Shown: piece by piece, positions 24,439 through 32,064 of the stretch
Layout: each line of letters starts with the position of its first letter
How positions within the stretch are numbered: position 1 is the first letter of the stretch
Assembly: GCA_030628905.1 (NCBI GenBank)
Contig: DAOVQB010000014.1
Span: 1-44,803, forward strand
Direction of reading: 5' to 3'
From: DAOVQB01 sp023128935
GTDB taxonomy: Bacteria; Eisenbacteria; RBG-16-71-46; CAIMUX01; WJJG01
DNA length: 44,803 bases
Notes under the pieces: model-generated
Told to the model about the DNA's origin: nothing
Seen by the model: the letters and a program-made list of their open reading frames with translations, nothing else
Database searches by the model: none
Made by a program: the position numbers and the translations under genes

Positions 24439-24878
24439 TGCCTTGGCTCACCTCCTCATCATCAATGATCCACACCGCCGACCGCAGGGGCGATAGACCG
24501 CTGACACCACCAAACCCATCAGCACAACAGGTCTTGAGCGCTAATCTACTCATCGACGCAAGCGGCTCAGACTCCAACCGGTCGGAGGATAAAAAGCGCC
24601 CGGGGGCACACATTGCGCCCATTGGCTCGACGCCATGACCCATGGGCCAAGAGACAGCTGGGTTCGGTCGGTCCGCAGGCATAGGGGCTCCTACAGCTAA
24701 CCGTCTGTATAGATACATTTAGGCCGATGCGCTGACGCTCGCGGGAGCTGTCGCTCGGACGCCAGTACGCCTTTGGTCTTCTCGGAGGAGCGCATGATCT
24801 GTTAGAGTCTTTCCCGCTCATTCAAGAGGCGCTGGAAGGAAAGGAAAGGGAAGGGAAGGGAAGGGAAGGGAAGGCAAG
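24439..24878. other. Divergent intergenic region, deacetylase fusion / rocD
   Basis: A 440-bp stretch without a credible gene. The right end is the purine-rich GGGAA repeat that forms the rocD ribosome site. An AT-rich patch near 24705-24720 (TATAGATACATTTA) is the only promoter-like sequence, but no good -35 partner was found in either direction. Confidence 0.5.
24848..24874 (+). repeat. GGGAA pentanucleotide repeat / G-quadruplex motif at rocD ribosome site
   Basis: Five GGG runs at 24848-24850, 24853-24855, 24858-24860, 24863-24865 and 24868-24870 are each separated by AA, then AAGG ends 4 nt before the rocD ATG (24879). The repeat is itself the Shine-Dalgarno sequence. Imperfect GGAAA units extend it upstream to about 24833. 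Confidence 0.85.
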
Positions 24879-26111
24879 ATGGAAGCGAAAACCGTAGGGC
24901 AAGCCATGGGAACGCGAAGTCGTGAGCTACTTGAGCTCGCGGAAACCTACAGCGCAAACAACTACCACCCCCTTGAGGTTGTGATCGAGAAAGCCGAGGG
25001 CGTGTGGGTCTGGGATGCTGACGGCCATAAGTTCCTTGACTGCCTCTCGGCCTACTCCGCCCTGAACCAGGGCCACCGGCACCCGGCCATCATCGCGGCG
25101 ATGGTGGAACAGGCCAGCAAGATCACGCTCACATCACGCGCCTTTCACAATGCCGAAATGGGCCCGTTCCTGAAGGTCCTGTGTGAGATGTGCCAAATGG
25201 ATCTGGCTCTGCCCATGAACACCGGCGCGGAAGCAGTAGAAACAGCCATCAAGGCTGCGCGGAAGTGGGGTTATACAGTCAAAGGCGTGCCTGATGGAAA
25301 GGCAGAGATCATTGTCTGCGAGGGCAACTTCCACGGCCGCACGACAACGATCGTGGGCTTCTCTTCCGAGGAGTCATACCGCGCGGGATTTGGTCCCTTC
25401 GCTCCTGGTTTTAGGCTTATCCCCTACGGAGATATCGAGGCGCTGCGCCAGGCAATCACTCCCCATACCGTCGGTTTTCTCGTGGAACCGATCCAGGGAG
25501 AAGGTGGCGTCTTGGTTCCCCCAGAGGGTTACCTGAAGGATGTCCGCGAGATCTGCAGCCAACGGCGAGTGCTCCTTATCGCCGACGAGATACAGGTGGG
25601 GCTGGGCCGCACCGGCCGTCTCTTCTGCTGTGACCACGAAGCTGTCAAACCCGACATGTATGTCCTCGGAAAGGCCCTCGGGGGGGGCGTCTATCCGGTC
25701 TCCGCGGTTGTCGCACCCAAGGATATCCTCGGTGTCTTCCATCCCGGCGAGCATGGCTCGACCTTCGGCGGCAACCCGCTGGCCGCCGCCGTGGGCACCG
25801 CCTCGCTGCGTGTCATCCGGGAGGAGAAGCTGGTTGAGAACGCCCGGGAGCTAGGCGCGTACTTCATGGCGAAGTTGAGCGAGATAGAAGCCAAGGTCGT
25901 CAAGGAGATCCGAGGCAAGGGACTCCTCATTGGTGTCGCCCTAAACACTACTGCACGTTCCTACTGCGAAGCCCTGCGCGACGAGGGAATCCTGGCCAAG
26001 GAGACACACGAGTCGGTCATCCGCTTTGCCCCGCCGCTCGTGATCACGCGCCTCGAAATCGACTGGATGCTGCCACGCATCCAGAAGGTGTTGACCGGCA
26101 GGCAGCAGTAG
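24879..26111 (+). CDS. rocD: Ornithine aminotransferase (ornithine--oxo-acid transaminase)
   Basis: A cytoplasmic PLP enzyme that transfers the delta-amino group of ornithine to 2-oxoglutarate, giving glutamate semialdehyde. The 410-residue length and class III aminotransferase motifs fit RocD: LDCLSAYSALNQGHRHP near residue 50, NTGAEAVETAIKAARKWGY, EGNFHGRTT, EPIQGEGGV, IADEIQVGLGRTG and the Schiff-base lysine K265 in LGKALGGG. The YSALNQGH and GAEAVE blocks separate ornithine aminotransferase from acetylornithine enzymes. The start at 24879 lies 4 nt after a GGGAA repeat that forms the ribosome site. No arginase or proline genes are adjacent. Confidence 0.94.
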   Translation: MEAKTVGQAMGTRSRELLELAETYSANNYHPLEVVIEKAEGVWVWDADGHKFLDCLSAYSALNQGHRHPAIIAAMVEQASKITLTSRAFHNAEMGPFLKVLCEMCQMDLALPMNTGAEAVETAIKAARKWGYTVKGVPDGKAEIIVCEGNFHGRTTTIVGFSSEESYRAGFGPFAPGFRLIPYGDIEALRQAITPHTVGFLVEPIQGEGGVLVPPEGYLKDVREICSQRRVLLIADEIQVGLGRTGRLFCCDHEAVKPDMYVLGKALGGGVYPVSAVVAPKDILGVFHPGEHGSTFGGNPLAAAVGTASLRVIREEKLVENARELGAYFMAKLSEIEAKVVKEIRGKGLLIGVALNTTARSYCEALRDEGILAKETHESVIRFAPPLVITRLEIDWMLPRIQKVLTGRQQ

Positions 26112-26122
26112 CCAGAGAAGAA

Positions 26123-26164
26123 ACCTCCCGGGCTGGCCTAGGCCTGTTCGAGGGACCTCCCGGG
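26123..26164. repeat. Direct repeat ACCTCCCGGG, 32-bp period
   Basis: ACCTCCCGGG occurs at 26123-26132 and 26155-26164, with related TGTTC.A.GG sequence following each copy. It lies between rocD and pflX and could be a duplicated site or a small tandem duplication. Confidence 0.5.
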
Positions 26165-26243
26165 ATATGGGCGTGTTCAAAGGAGCAGCTCGTTTTCGCA
26201 TCAGGCTGGCCGAGGGGATCAGGGTTCCCGGAGAGCGCGCAAG

Positions 26244-27158
26244 ATGAGCGAGCCTAGCTACATTCGCCTGGCCCAAGATGGAACGTTGGATCAGCGGGTC
26301 AACAGCGCGCTGGCTCGTCTCGCCTCATGCGACCTCTGTCCCAGGCTCTGCGGAGTGAACCGGACAGATGGTCAATTCGGTTTCTGCGCGACGGGGCGTC
26401 ACGCCATCCTCTCCAGCGCCGGGCCCCACTTCGGTGAGGAGTCACCATTGGTGGGAACGGGCGGATCGGGCACCATCTTTGTCGCGTCCTGCAACCTCGG
26501 CTGCGACTTCTGTCAGAACTTCGAGATCAGTCACCACAAACTTGGGCGCGAGGTCACCGCGGATGATTGGGCCGATCTGATGCTCGATCTCCAGGCGCGC
26601 GGTTGCCACAATGTCAATATCGTCACCCCATCACATGTGCTACCCGCCCTCCTGGAAGCGCTGGCCGTAGCCATCCGGCGTGGACTCCGTCTCCCCATCG
26701 TGTACAACACAGGCGGCTATGACATGCCGGATGCCTTGATGCTCCTGGATGGACTCGTGGACATCTACATGCCAGATTTCAAATTCTGGGATCCTGAGGC
26801 CGCCGATCGCTTCACGGGCGCGCGCGACTATCCCGAGCGCGCTCGGGAAGCCATCCGGGAAATGCACCGGCAAGTCGCTGATCTAGTCATCAATGATGCG
26901 GGCATCGCCTGTCGGGGCCTGCTGGTGCGCCACCTCGTGCTCCCCGATGGTCAGGCCGGCACAGCCGGGGTGTGCCGGTTTCTGGCCGAGGAGATCTCGC
27001 CGGACACCTACATAAACATCATGGACCAATATCATCCGTCGGGAAGAGTGGATAAACTGGGGACGCTGGCCCGGCGCACGACGCTGGAGGAATATGAAGA
27101 TGCCCTGTCGGCTGCCCGGAGCGCAGGGCTTTGGAGGTTCGATGAGAGGAATCGCTGA
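26244..27158 (+). CDS. pflX: PflX-type radical SAM protein
   Basis: A 304-residue radical SAM protein of the PflX group (COG1313), homologous to pyruvate formate-lyase activases but of unproven substrate. The cluster motif C83-x3-C87-x2-C90 (CNLGCDFC) binds the SAM-coordinated 4Fe-4S. An N-terminal cysteine set (C29, C32, C36, C48 in CDLCPRLCG and GFCATG) is typical of the group. Other family blocks are GSGTIFVASCN, NIVTPSHVLPALLEAL, YNTGGYD, DIYMPDFKFWD and RHLVLPDG. The start at 26244 has GGAGAG 7 nt upstream. No glycyl-radical enzyme gene is adjacent. Its 3' end overlaps the following lipoprotein gene, so the two are probably co-transcribed. Confidence 0.9.
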   Translation: MSEPSYIRLAQDGTLDQRVNSALARLASCDLCPRLCGVNRTDGQFGFCATGRHAILSSAGPHFGEESPLVGTGGSGTIFVASCNLGCDFCQNFEISHHKLGREVTADDWADLMLDLQARGCHNVNIVTPSHVLPALLEALAVAIRRGLRLPIVYNTGGYDMPDALMLLDGLVDIYMPDFKFWDPEAADRFTGARDYPERAREAIREMHRQVADLVINDAGIACRGLLVRHLVLPDGQAGTAGVCRFLAEEISPDTYINIMDQYHPSGRVDKLGTLARRTTLEEYEDALSAARSAGLWRFDERNR

Positions 27159-28110
27159 TTGGACAGATATGAGGAGCCGTTCCTGCGCGCGGCTCATGCC
27201 CGTGTGGCTGTGTGCCGCCGCTTTGGCACTCAATTCGGCGGGCTGCGGCTATACAATCCTCGAGCATCCCGACCAAGGGGGAGGTGGCAGAGCCGCACAG
27301 AGCGACGGCATACGCGCCGATGTCGAGAGCCCCGAGGCTGCGACCCCAGACGACTCCGAGAGCCTCGCCCGGCTCGACCAGGAGCCAGCTTTGCCCCCGG
27401 GGCACCCGCCCATTACGCGCCCAGAGGATTGGATCGGGCGCAGCTTTCTGGACCATCTCGTGGGCGAGGAAGATCCTCTCCGCTTCGAGAACATCCGCTC
27501 CGATCGCCGGATCCTCGCGACCTCCGATCACGCCACTCTCACGCTGCGCGTGATCGTGGGCGGGCCCGCAGTGGCCGACATCTGGCAGCTCCGCATTGAT
27601 GAGTTCGGGTGGGTAACGGCAGCGCGTTGGATGCAGGGGGACAGTGGTCCGCAACTGGACGAGAACCTGGCCGCCGAACGCGCTGAGTTCCGCCTGGCAT
27701 ATGAGAGCGAGGCAGCGCTCCGCACCATGCTGCTTGCCTTGATGCCCATCTCTCAGTCGAAAACCCGCCGCATCGATGATGTGGCCTTCCGCGATATCCC
27801 CCTTGAATTCTGGCCCTATGACGACCCAGGTATGATCGAATTCAGCTACCGGATTGAGCGCATGGATTCGATCGCCCCTGAGGATTGGCCTGGAGGGCAA
27901 CTTGCGGTGCCGGTCGATCTGATCCAGATCCTGATCGGGACCTGGGACAGCGCCCCCCCTAAGGAGATCCAGCAGCTGATCTGGCGCACGGTGGATCAGC
28001 AGCCGCTGCTCATCGACATAGCCCTTCTCATCGAGGGGATCGTGCTGGCCTGGGAGGTCGAAGGCGAAAGGCACGCTGCCCTCGATCTGCCCCTCTGGGT
28101 GGGACGCTAG
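27142..28110 (+). CDS. Putative lipoprotein of unknown function
   Basis: A 322-residue exported protein with no recognised family. The signal region runs MPVWLCAAALALNSAGC, with a lipobox-like SAGC. It is followed by an acidic, Pro-rich linker (PEAATPDDSE) and a mixed alpha/beta domain with a Trp-containing WQLRIDEFGWVTAARWM strand and a LIQILIGTW helix. The start at 27142 is favoured because GGAGG lies just upstream and it overlaps pflX by 17 bp. The ATGs at 27169 and 27196 give a more normal signal peptide length but poorer ribosome sites. The gene ends close to the convergent gene at 28138. Confidence 0.7.
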   Translation: MRGIADWTDMRSRSCARLMPVWLCAAALALNSAGCGYTILEHPDQGGGGRAAQSDGIRADVESPEAATPDDSESLARLDQEPALPPGHPPITRPEDWIGRSFLDHLVGEEDPLRFENIRSDRRILATSDHATLTLRVIVGGPAVADIWQLRIDEFGWVTAARWMQGDSGPQLDENLAAERAEFRLAYESEAALRTMLLALMPISQSKTRRIDDVAFRDIPLEFWPYDDPGMIEFSYRIERMDSIAPEDWPGGQLAVPVDLIQILIGTWDSAPPKEIQQLIWRTVDQQPLLIDIALLIEGIVLAWEVEGERHAALDLPLWVGR

Positions 28111-28137
28111 CGCCCTGGTGGGCTATGACGCTCACGA

Positions 28138-29007
28138 TCAGCTCTTCTCATCCGGCGCAGTCCAAGCCGCGATTCCCCTGCGGGCGAGCCGGCGAACCAC
28201 CCGGCCGCGCAGGTAGCGACCGATTGCCTTCAGTGCATTGGACGAGGGAAAGTGTATCTTGTCCGTCTTTATATCCAAGGCGCCAGACCGGCCTCTGCCT
28301 TCATTACTAAATCCCATCGACATCGCCAGTTGCTCCCCCCCGAAGTGGAACAAAGCCAGCGCCACAATGTGCGTGTCGTCGAGCTTGCCTCCGAGGAATG
28401 CGTCCACCCATCCATCGATATCTATCAGGATCTCGCCTTCGATCACCCCCCAGAGCGTGAGATTCGTGAGTTCGAATGTGTCTGGCCCTTCATCGTATGG
28501 ATTGGGAACAAACACCTTGTCAGCCTGCCACTCCTCGAATGTCACGTCTTGGGAACTGACCACAGAGCCCGGATGATAGCCGAGGATGCTGTATGGCACG
28601 GGGGCCTTGAGTGGTTCCGTGAAACGGATCTTCAGCCAGCCAGACTTGTGCCTGAGGCCTGGTCCGCGGCGGACTTCCAGGATGACTTCGTACGGGATGC
28701 GTGACTTGCGTCTGCTCTGTTCAACGGCGCGCGTCATATGCGTGTCAGTGATCGCGCCGTAGAGCTCCTGATCGAGCAACCCTACGAAGAAGGCTAGAAG
28801 AGGGTCGGTCACATCTGTAGCCAAGACAAGGGAATCGGGGATGGACAAGACAGCGGTCTGCGCCAGGAAGGAATCAGCCTCGGCCATGGCCCTCTCCAGA
28901 GCCCACGAGGTCGCCCACGAGGTCCCCGGGCACCCGCAGCAGAACACCGCCAGGCCCGTGGCCAGAATCGCCCCCGATCTCATCGTTGCCATTACGCGTG
29001 CGGTCAT
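28138..29007 (-). CDS. Putative exported protein of unknown function
   Basis: A 289-residue protein with no recognised domain. The N-terminus is a short hydrophobic export segment (SGAILATGLAVFCCGC) that may carry a lipoprotein cysteine. The body contains a helical stretch with DPLLAFFVGLLDQELYG, then beta-rich sequence around VILEVRRGPG, FTEPLKAPVPYSILGYHPGS and LTLWGVIEGEILIDIDGW, and ends in a basic helix (YLRGRVVRRLARRG). The start at 29007 is chosen because the signal begins directly after it; its ribosome site is weak and the ATGs at 28992 and 28983 are alternatives. An in-frame extension to 29274 is unsupported. Confidence 0.6.
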   Translation of the reverse strand: MTARVMATMRSGAILATGLAVFCCGCPGTSWATSWALERAMAEADSFLAQTAVLSIPDSLVLATDVTDPLLAFFVGLLDQELYGAITDTHMTRAVEQSRRKSRIPYEVILEVRRGPGLRHKSGWLKIRFTEPLKAPVPYSILGYHPGSVVSSQDVTFEEWQADKVFVPNPYDEGPDTFELTNLTLWGVIEGEILIDIDGWVDAFLGGKLDDTHIVALALFHFGGEQLAMSMGFSNEGRGRSGALDIKTDKIHFPSSNALKAIGRYLRGRVVRRLARRGIAAWTAPDEKS

Positions 29008-29477
29008 ACGATTGTCATCCACCCCGTCCCGCCGCAGTGAATCCAGGAGTGCAGCTTGTGCAACCCCTCGGAACCCAGTGTGTGGCCATAACCCCATGGC
29101 CACGCGCAGTCTGAATCCATGACGAGGATGGTTCAAGACAGAAGGCATGAAGGGCAGTGGCCAGGCAGAGGGCATGCGGCCCAGCACCGCCTGCCGCGGA
29201 ATGCAATGATAGGCGCTCGAGCGCCTCTCCTCTGCGATCCACAACCCGTACCAGGAATGGGGCAGGAGTCGCAATCAATTGCAGAACAATGAATTACGGG
29301 CCTTGGCAAAGAATCTTCTTCAGAAAGACCCCAAATCGCGCTAGGCTATTTCAGGTGTTGTGCCCCTTGTCGGGTGGACAAAATCCGCATTTGCCCAACC
29401 GCGCTTACGCTGTGATGACCTGGCAAACTGGTCGTAACCTGTCAATTGAGCCGTCAACGATGCAAAGGGTAGCTTAC
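29008..29477. other. Divergent intergenic region with inverted repeat
   Basis: A 470-bp stretch with open frames on both strands but no family similarity. It contains a perfect 8-bp inverted repeat (GTGGCCAT 29082-29089, ATGGCCAC 29096-29103, 6-nt spacer). A weak promoter-like pair, TTCAGA and TAGGCT 17 nt apart, lies near 29321-29349 on the plus strand. Confidence 0.45.
29082..29103. promoter_or_regulatory. Perfect 8-bp inverted repeat in divergent region
   Basis: GTGGCCAT and ATGGCCAC are separated by AACCCC. The repeat lies between divergent genes, 75 bp from the start at 29007, and could be an operator or a hairpin in a leader. No binding protein is suggested. Confidence 0.4.
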
Positions 29478-30131
29478 GTGACCCGCAGGACACTTGACTC
29501 GAGGGCTGCGGGATGGATCAGGAAAGTGCGCAGCACTGTGCCTCCGCGACCACGACTTCAGATCATACCGGAACGCTGTGCCCTGCTGGTCGTTGACATG
29601 CTCCGGTATTTCGCTGCGCCTGATGGGCGTTGCTTTCTGCCGGCTGCCAGCGCGATTACCCCTCGTATCGGATATTTACTCGCCTCCTGGCGGGAGCAGG
29701 GTGGGGTCGTTATCTTCACACAGCACTGTCACACGGGCAGACGGGATCTGGGTATGTTGGGGCGTTTCTTCTCCGATTACATACGCGCCGGCGAACCAGA
29801 AGCCGACATCATCCCCGCACTCGCGCCTATCGATGGAGAACCCGTCATCCGCAAGACAACCTACGACGCATTCCTGGGAACCCCGCTCGAAGCCATGCTG
29901 AAAGAGAACGGTTGTGATCAGCTTCTCGTGACTGGCGTCCTGACACATATGTGCTGTGAAACGACGGCACGCGCGGCTTTCTGCCGCGGATTCGAGGTGT
30001 ATCTCCCCGCTGACGGACTCGCCTCAAGCTGTGAGGAGAAACACCTGAACTCCCTGCTCGCGATGGCCGATGCCGTCGCCGTCGTACTGAGCACTGAGGA
30101 GATCCACGAGCGTTGCGCACGGAACGGATAG
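29478..30131 (+). CDS. Isochorismatase-family cysteine hydrolase
   Basis: A 217-residue cytoplasmic hydrolase of the isochorismatase/nicotinamidase superfamily. The catalytic triad is D40 (LLVVDMLRYF), K126 (VIRKTTYDAF) and C159 (TGVLTHMCCETT). The cis-peptide-associated TGVLTH motif is intact. It is not a nicotinamidase: the DxH metal motif is absent and TQHCH takes its place. The substrate is unknown. The GTG at 29478 has AAGGG 8 nt upstream; the in-frame ATG at 29460 has no ribosome site. The 3' end overlaps the next gene by 19 bp, implying coupled translation with a flavoprotein reductase. Confidence 0.87.
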   Translation: MTRRTLDSRAAGWIRKVRSTVPPRPRLQIIPERCALLVVDMLRYFAAPDGRCFLPAASAITPRIGYLLASWREQGGVVIFTQHCHTGRRDLGMLGRFFSDYIRAGEPEADIIPALAPIDGEPVIRKTTYDAFLGTPLEAMLKENGCDQLLVTGVLTHMCCETTARAAFCRGFEVYLPADGLASSCEEKHLNSLLAMADAVAVVLSTEEIHERCARNG

Positions 30132-31012
30132 CCATCATCGGTGCAGGTCCAGCCGGATGCGCTGCAGCCGTCCAGTGCAAGCGCTTGGGCATCTCGCCCT
30201 TGCTCGTCGATCGAACCGGCAACGCGGGTGGATCCATAGCCAACGCCCATCTAATTGAGAACTACCCAGGACTTGATCCGCTCCCAGGGCCGGAGTTCGC
30301 ACAGCGGCTCGCCGCACACCTCGCCCGGCACGGGATCCCGATCCTGCGAGGAGAGGTCACGGCGGTGCGAAGCTTCCTTATGGGTCAGGGCTTTGTGTTG
30401 CACGGGGACTGCGGTGAGATCGGCGCATCATGCGTCATCGCCTCGACAGGCACCGACCCGGTAAGGCTCGGCACTCCGGGAGCGAGGGAAGCCGAAGGCA
30501 CCCGTCTCTTCTATGATGTGCGCGGCCTTCTCGCCGCATATAAGACACCCGCTCGGGTCCTCGTTGTCGGAGGCGGCGAAGCCGCACTTGACTCCGCGCT
30601 CTCCGTGGCTTGCGTGGGTGCCAGGGTTAGGATCTTGGTTCGTGCGGAGAAGTTGCGTGCTCGCGGGCGGCTCACGGATGTGGTAGAACACAATCCGGCC
30701 ATCCAGATCACTCCGCGCGTCACTGTGCGCCACATCCGATGCGCAGAGAGCGGGATTGAACTGGAGGTCACGGGTCCAAATGGCACGGGCACCGAGGCCG
30801 CCGACGCCCTGCTCGTCGCCATTGGCCGCAGATCGAATGTGGGATCGCTATTCCCGGAACCTATCATCGATTCCGGGAAACCTGACAAGACGACCGTGCC
30901 GGGTCTCTTCGTGGCGGGAGATGCGGCATCAGGGTCGCTGGGACAGGTGGGCATGGCCGTCGGTGATGGGCTCGCTGCAGCGATGGCAGCGGTTGCCGCG
31001 TTGAGTGAATAA
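30113..31012 (+). CDS. Thioredoxin-reductase-like flavoprotein lacking CxxC
   Basis: A 299-residue class II pyridine nucleotide-disulfide oxidoreductase homologue. The FAD motif is IIGAGPAGCAAAVQ at the N-terminus, the NAD(P) motif is VLVVGGGEAALDSAL near 160, and the C-terminal FAD motif is GLFVAGDAAS. LIENYPG is characteristic of TrxB-type enzymes. The redox-active CxxC that precedes the NADPH motif in thioredoxin reductase is missing: the segment reads LFYDVRGLLAAYK. It is therefore better seen as a ferredoxin/flavodoxin-type or other NAD(P)H oxidoreductase. The start is TTG at 30113, inside the end of the hydrolase gene, with GAGGAG about 11 nt upstream. Electron acceptor unknown. Confidence 0.85.
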   Translation: MRTERIAIIGAGPAGCAAAVQCKRLGISPLLVDRTGNAGGSIANAHLIENYPGLDPLPGPEFAQRLAAHLARHGIPILRGEVTAVRSFLMGQGFVLHGDCGEIGASCVIASTGTDPVRLGTPGAREAEGTRLFYDVRGLLAAYKTPARVLVVGGGEAALDSALSVACVGARVRILVRAEKLRARGRLTDVVEHNPAIQITPRVTVRHIRCAESGIELEVTGPNGTGTEAADALLVAIGRRSNVGSLFPEPIIDSGKPDKTTVPGLFVAGDAASGSLGQVGMAVGDGLAAAMAAVAALSE

Positions 31013-31032
31013 TAGGTGCATAGTGAGTACCA

Positions 31033-32064
31033 GTGAATATAGTAGATGAGCCCCGGGCCAAGGCAGGGACGACGTATTCTAGAAGACAGATGAAACGGGG
31101 AGATAGGCTCTTGCTGAAGGTTCTCGATATGAGGGGCCAGGAGGATCTGGCCCGGGTCTTCATCGCCGAGTTGGCGGATGGTTCCCGAATTGAGTTTGTC
31201 GAGTCAGTGCAACCACCTTTGCCGAGAGAGCGGAAATGGGTACTCATCGTCTCCACTCTCAAGGGCTGCCCCATTGGTTGCCCCATGTGCGACGCGGGTG
31301 GAGACTACAGGGGAAAGCTCACCGCCGAGGAGATCTTGGCCCAGATCGAGTACATGGTCCGGCGGCGTTATCCTGACGGCCGGGTACCAGCATCCAAGCT
31401 CAAGATTCAGTTCGCCAGGATGGGTGATCCCGCTCTCAACGAAGCGGTCCTGAGAGCACTCGAGCTACTCCCCCTTCGACTCAAGGCGCCCACGTTGATG
31501 CCGTGCATTTCGACAGTCGCGCCAAGGGGCACCGAACGCTTCTTCGAATTGCTCCTAGGGATAAAGCGCAAGCACTATCCGGAAGGCAGATTCCAGATGC
31601 AGTTCTCGGTGCATACTACGGATGAGGAGGCACGCCGCCGGCTGATTCCGGCAAAAACATGGACATTTGAACAGATGGCCGCATATGGGGATCGCTTCTT
31701 CGCGGCCGGCGATCGGAAGATCGCACTAAACTTCGCGCCCGCTGTAGGGTTCCCGCTGGAGCCGGAGCGGTTGGTCGAGTACTTCTCACCCGACCGATTT
31801 CTGATCAAGCTGACTCCGATCAACCCAACCGTATCAGCCACGCGGTCCGGTTTGGTGGGTCTCATCGATCCGTCAGACGAGAGCGCCTGCCATCGTGTGG
31901 CTGACCGCTTCCGCAAAGCGGGATACGACACAATCTTGAGCATTGGGGAACTGAGAGAAAACGAGATAGGCTCGAACTGCGGGATGTACGTGGCCCAGCT
32001 AGCCTTGCACCCGCCCCACCAGACCACCGGATCTATGCGCTTGGGAACTGGAGGATGCAGATGA
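31033..32064 (+). CDS. Divergent RlmN/Cfr-like radical SAM protein
   Basis: A 343-residue radical SAM protein related to RNA methyltransferases RlmN and Cfr. Matching blocks are the cluster motif C79-x3-C83-x2-C86 (GCPIGCPMC), FARMGDPALN (RlmN has MGMGEPLLN), CISTVAP, FSVHTTDEEARRRLIP, LTPINPT and the C-terminal NCGM, whose C316 matches the methyl-carrying cysteine of RlmN. The second essential RlmN cysteine, seven residues before the cluster motif, is Ile (I72). The usual N-terminal accessory domain is short. It may be a distinct subfamily with another RNA or protein target. The start is GTG at 31033 with only a weak ribosome site. It overlaps the following gene by 4 bp. Confidence 0.8.
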   Translation: MNIVDEPRAKAGTTYSRRQMKRGDRLLLKVLDMRGQEDLARVFIAELADGSRIEFVESVQPPLPRERKWVLIVSTLKGCPIGCPMCDAGGDYRGKLTAEEILAQIEYMVRRRYPDGRVPASKLKIQFARMGDPALNEAVLRALELLPLRLKAPTLMPCISTVAPRGTERFFELLLGIKRKHYPEGRFQMQFSVHTTDEEARRRLIPAKTWTFEQMAAYGDRFFAAGDRKIALNFAPAVGFPLEPERLVEYFSPDRFLIKLTPINPTVSATRSGLVGLIDPSDESACHRVADRFRKAGYDTILSIGELRENEIGSNCGMYVAQLALHPPHQTTGSMRLGTGGCR

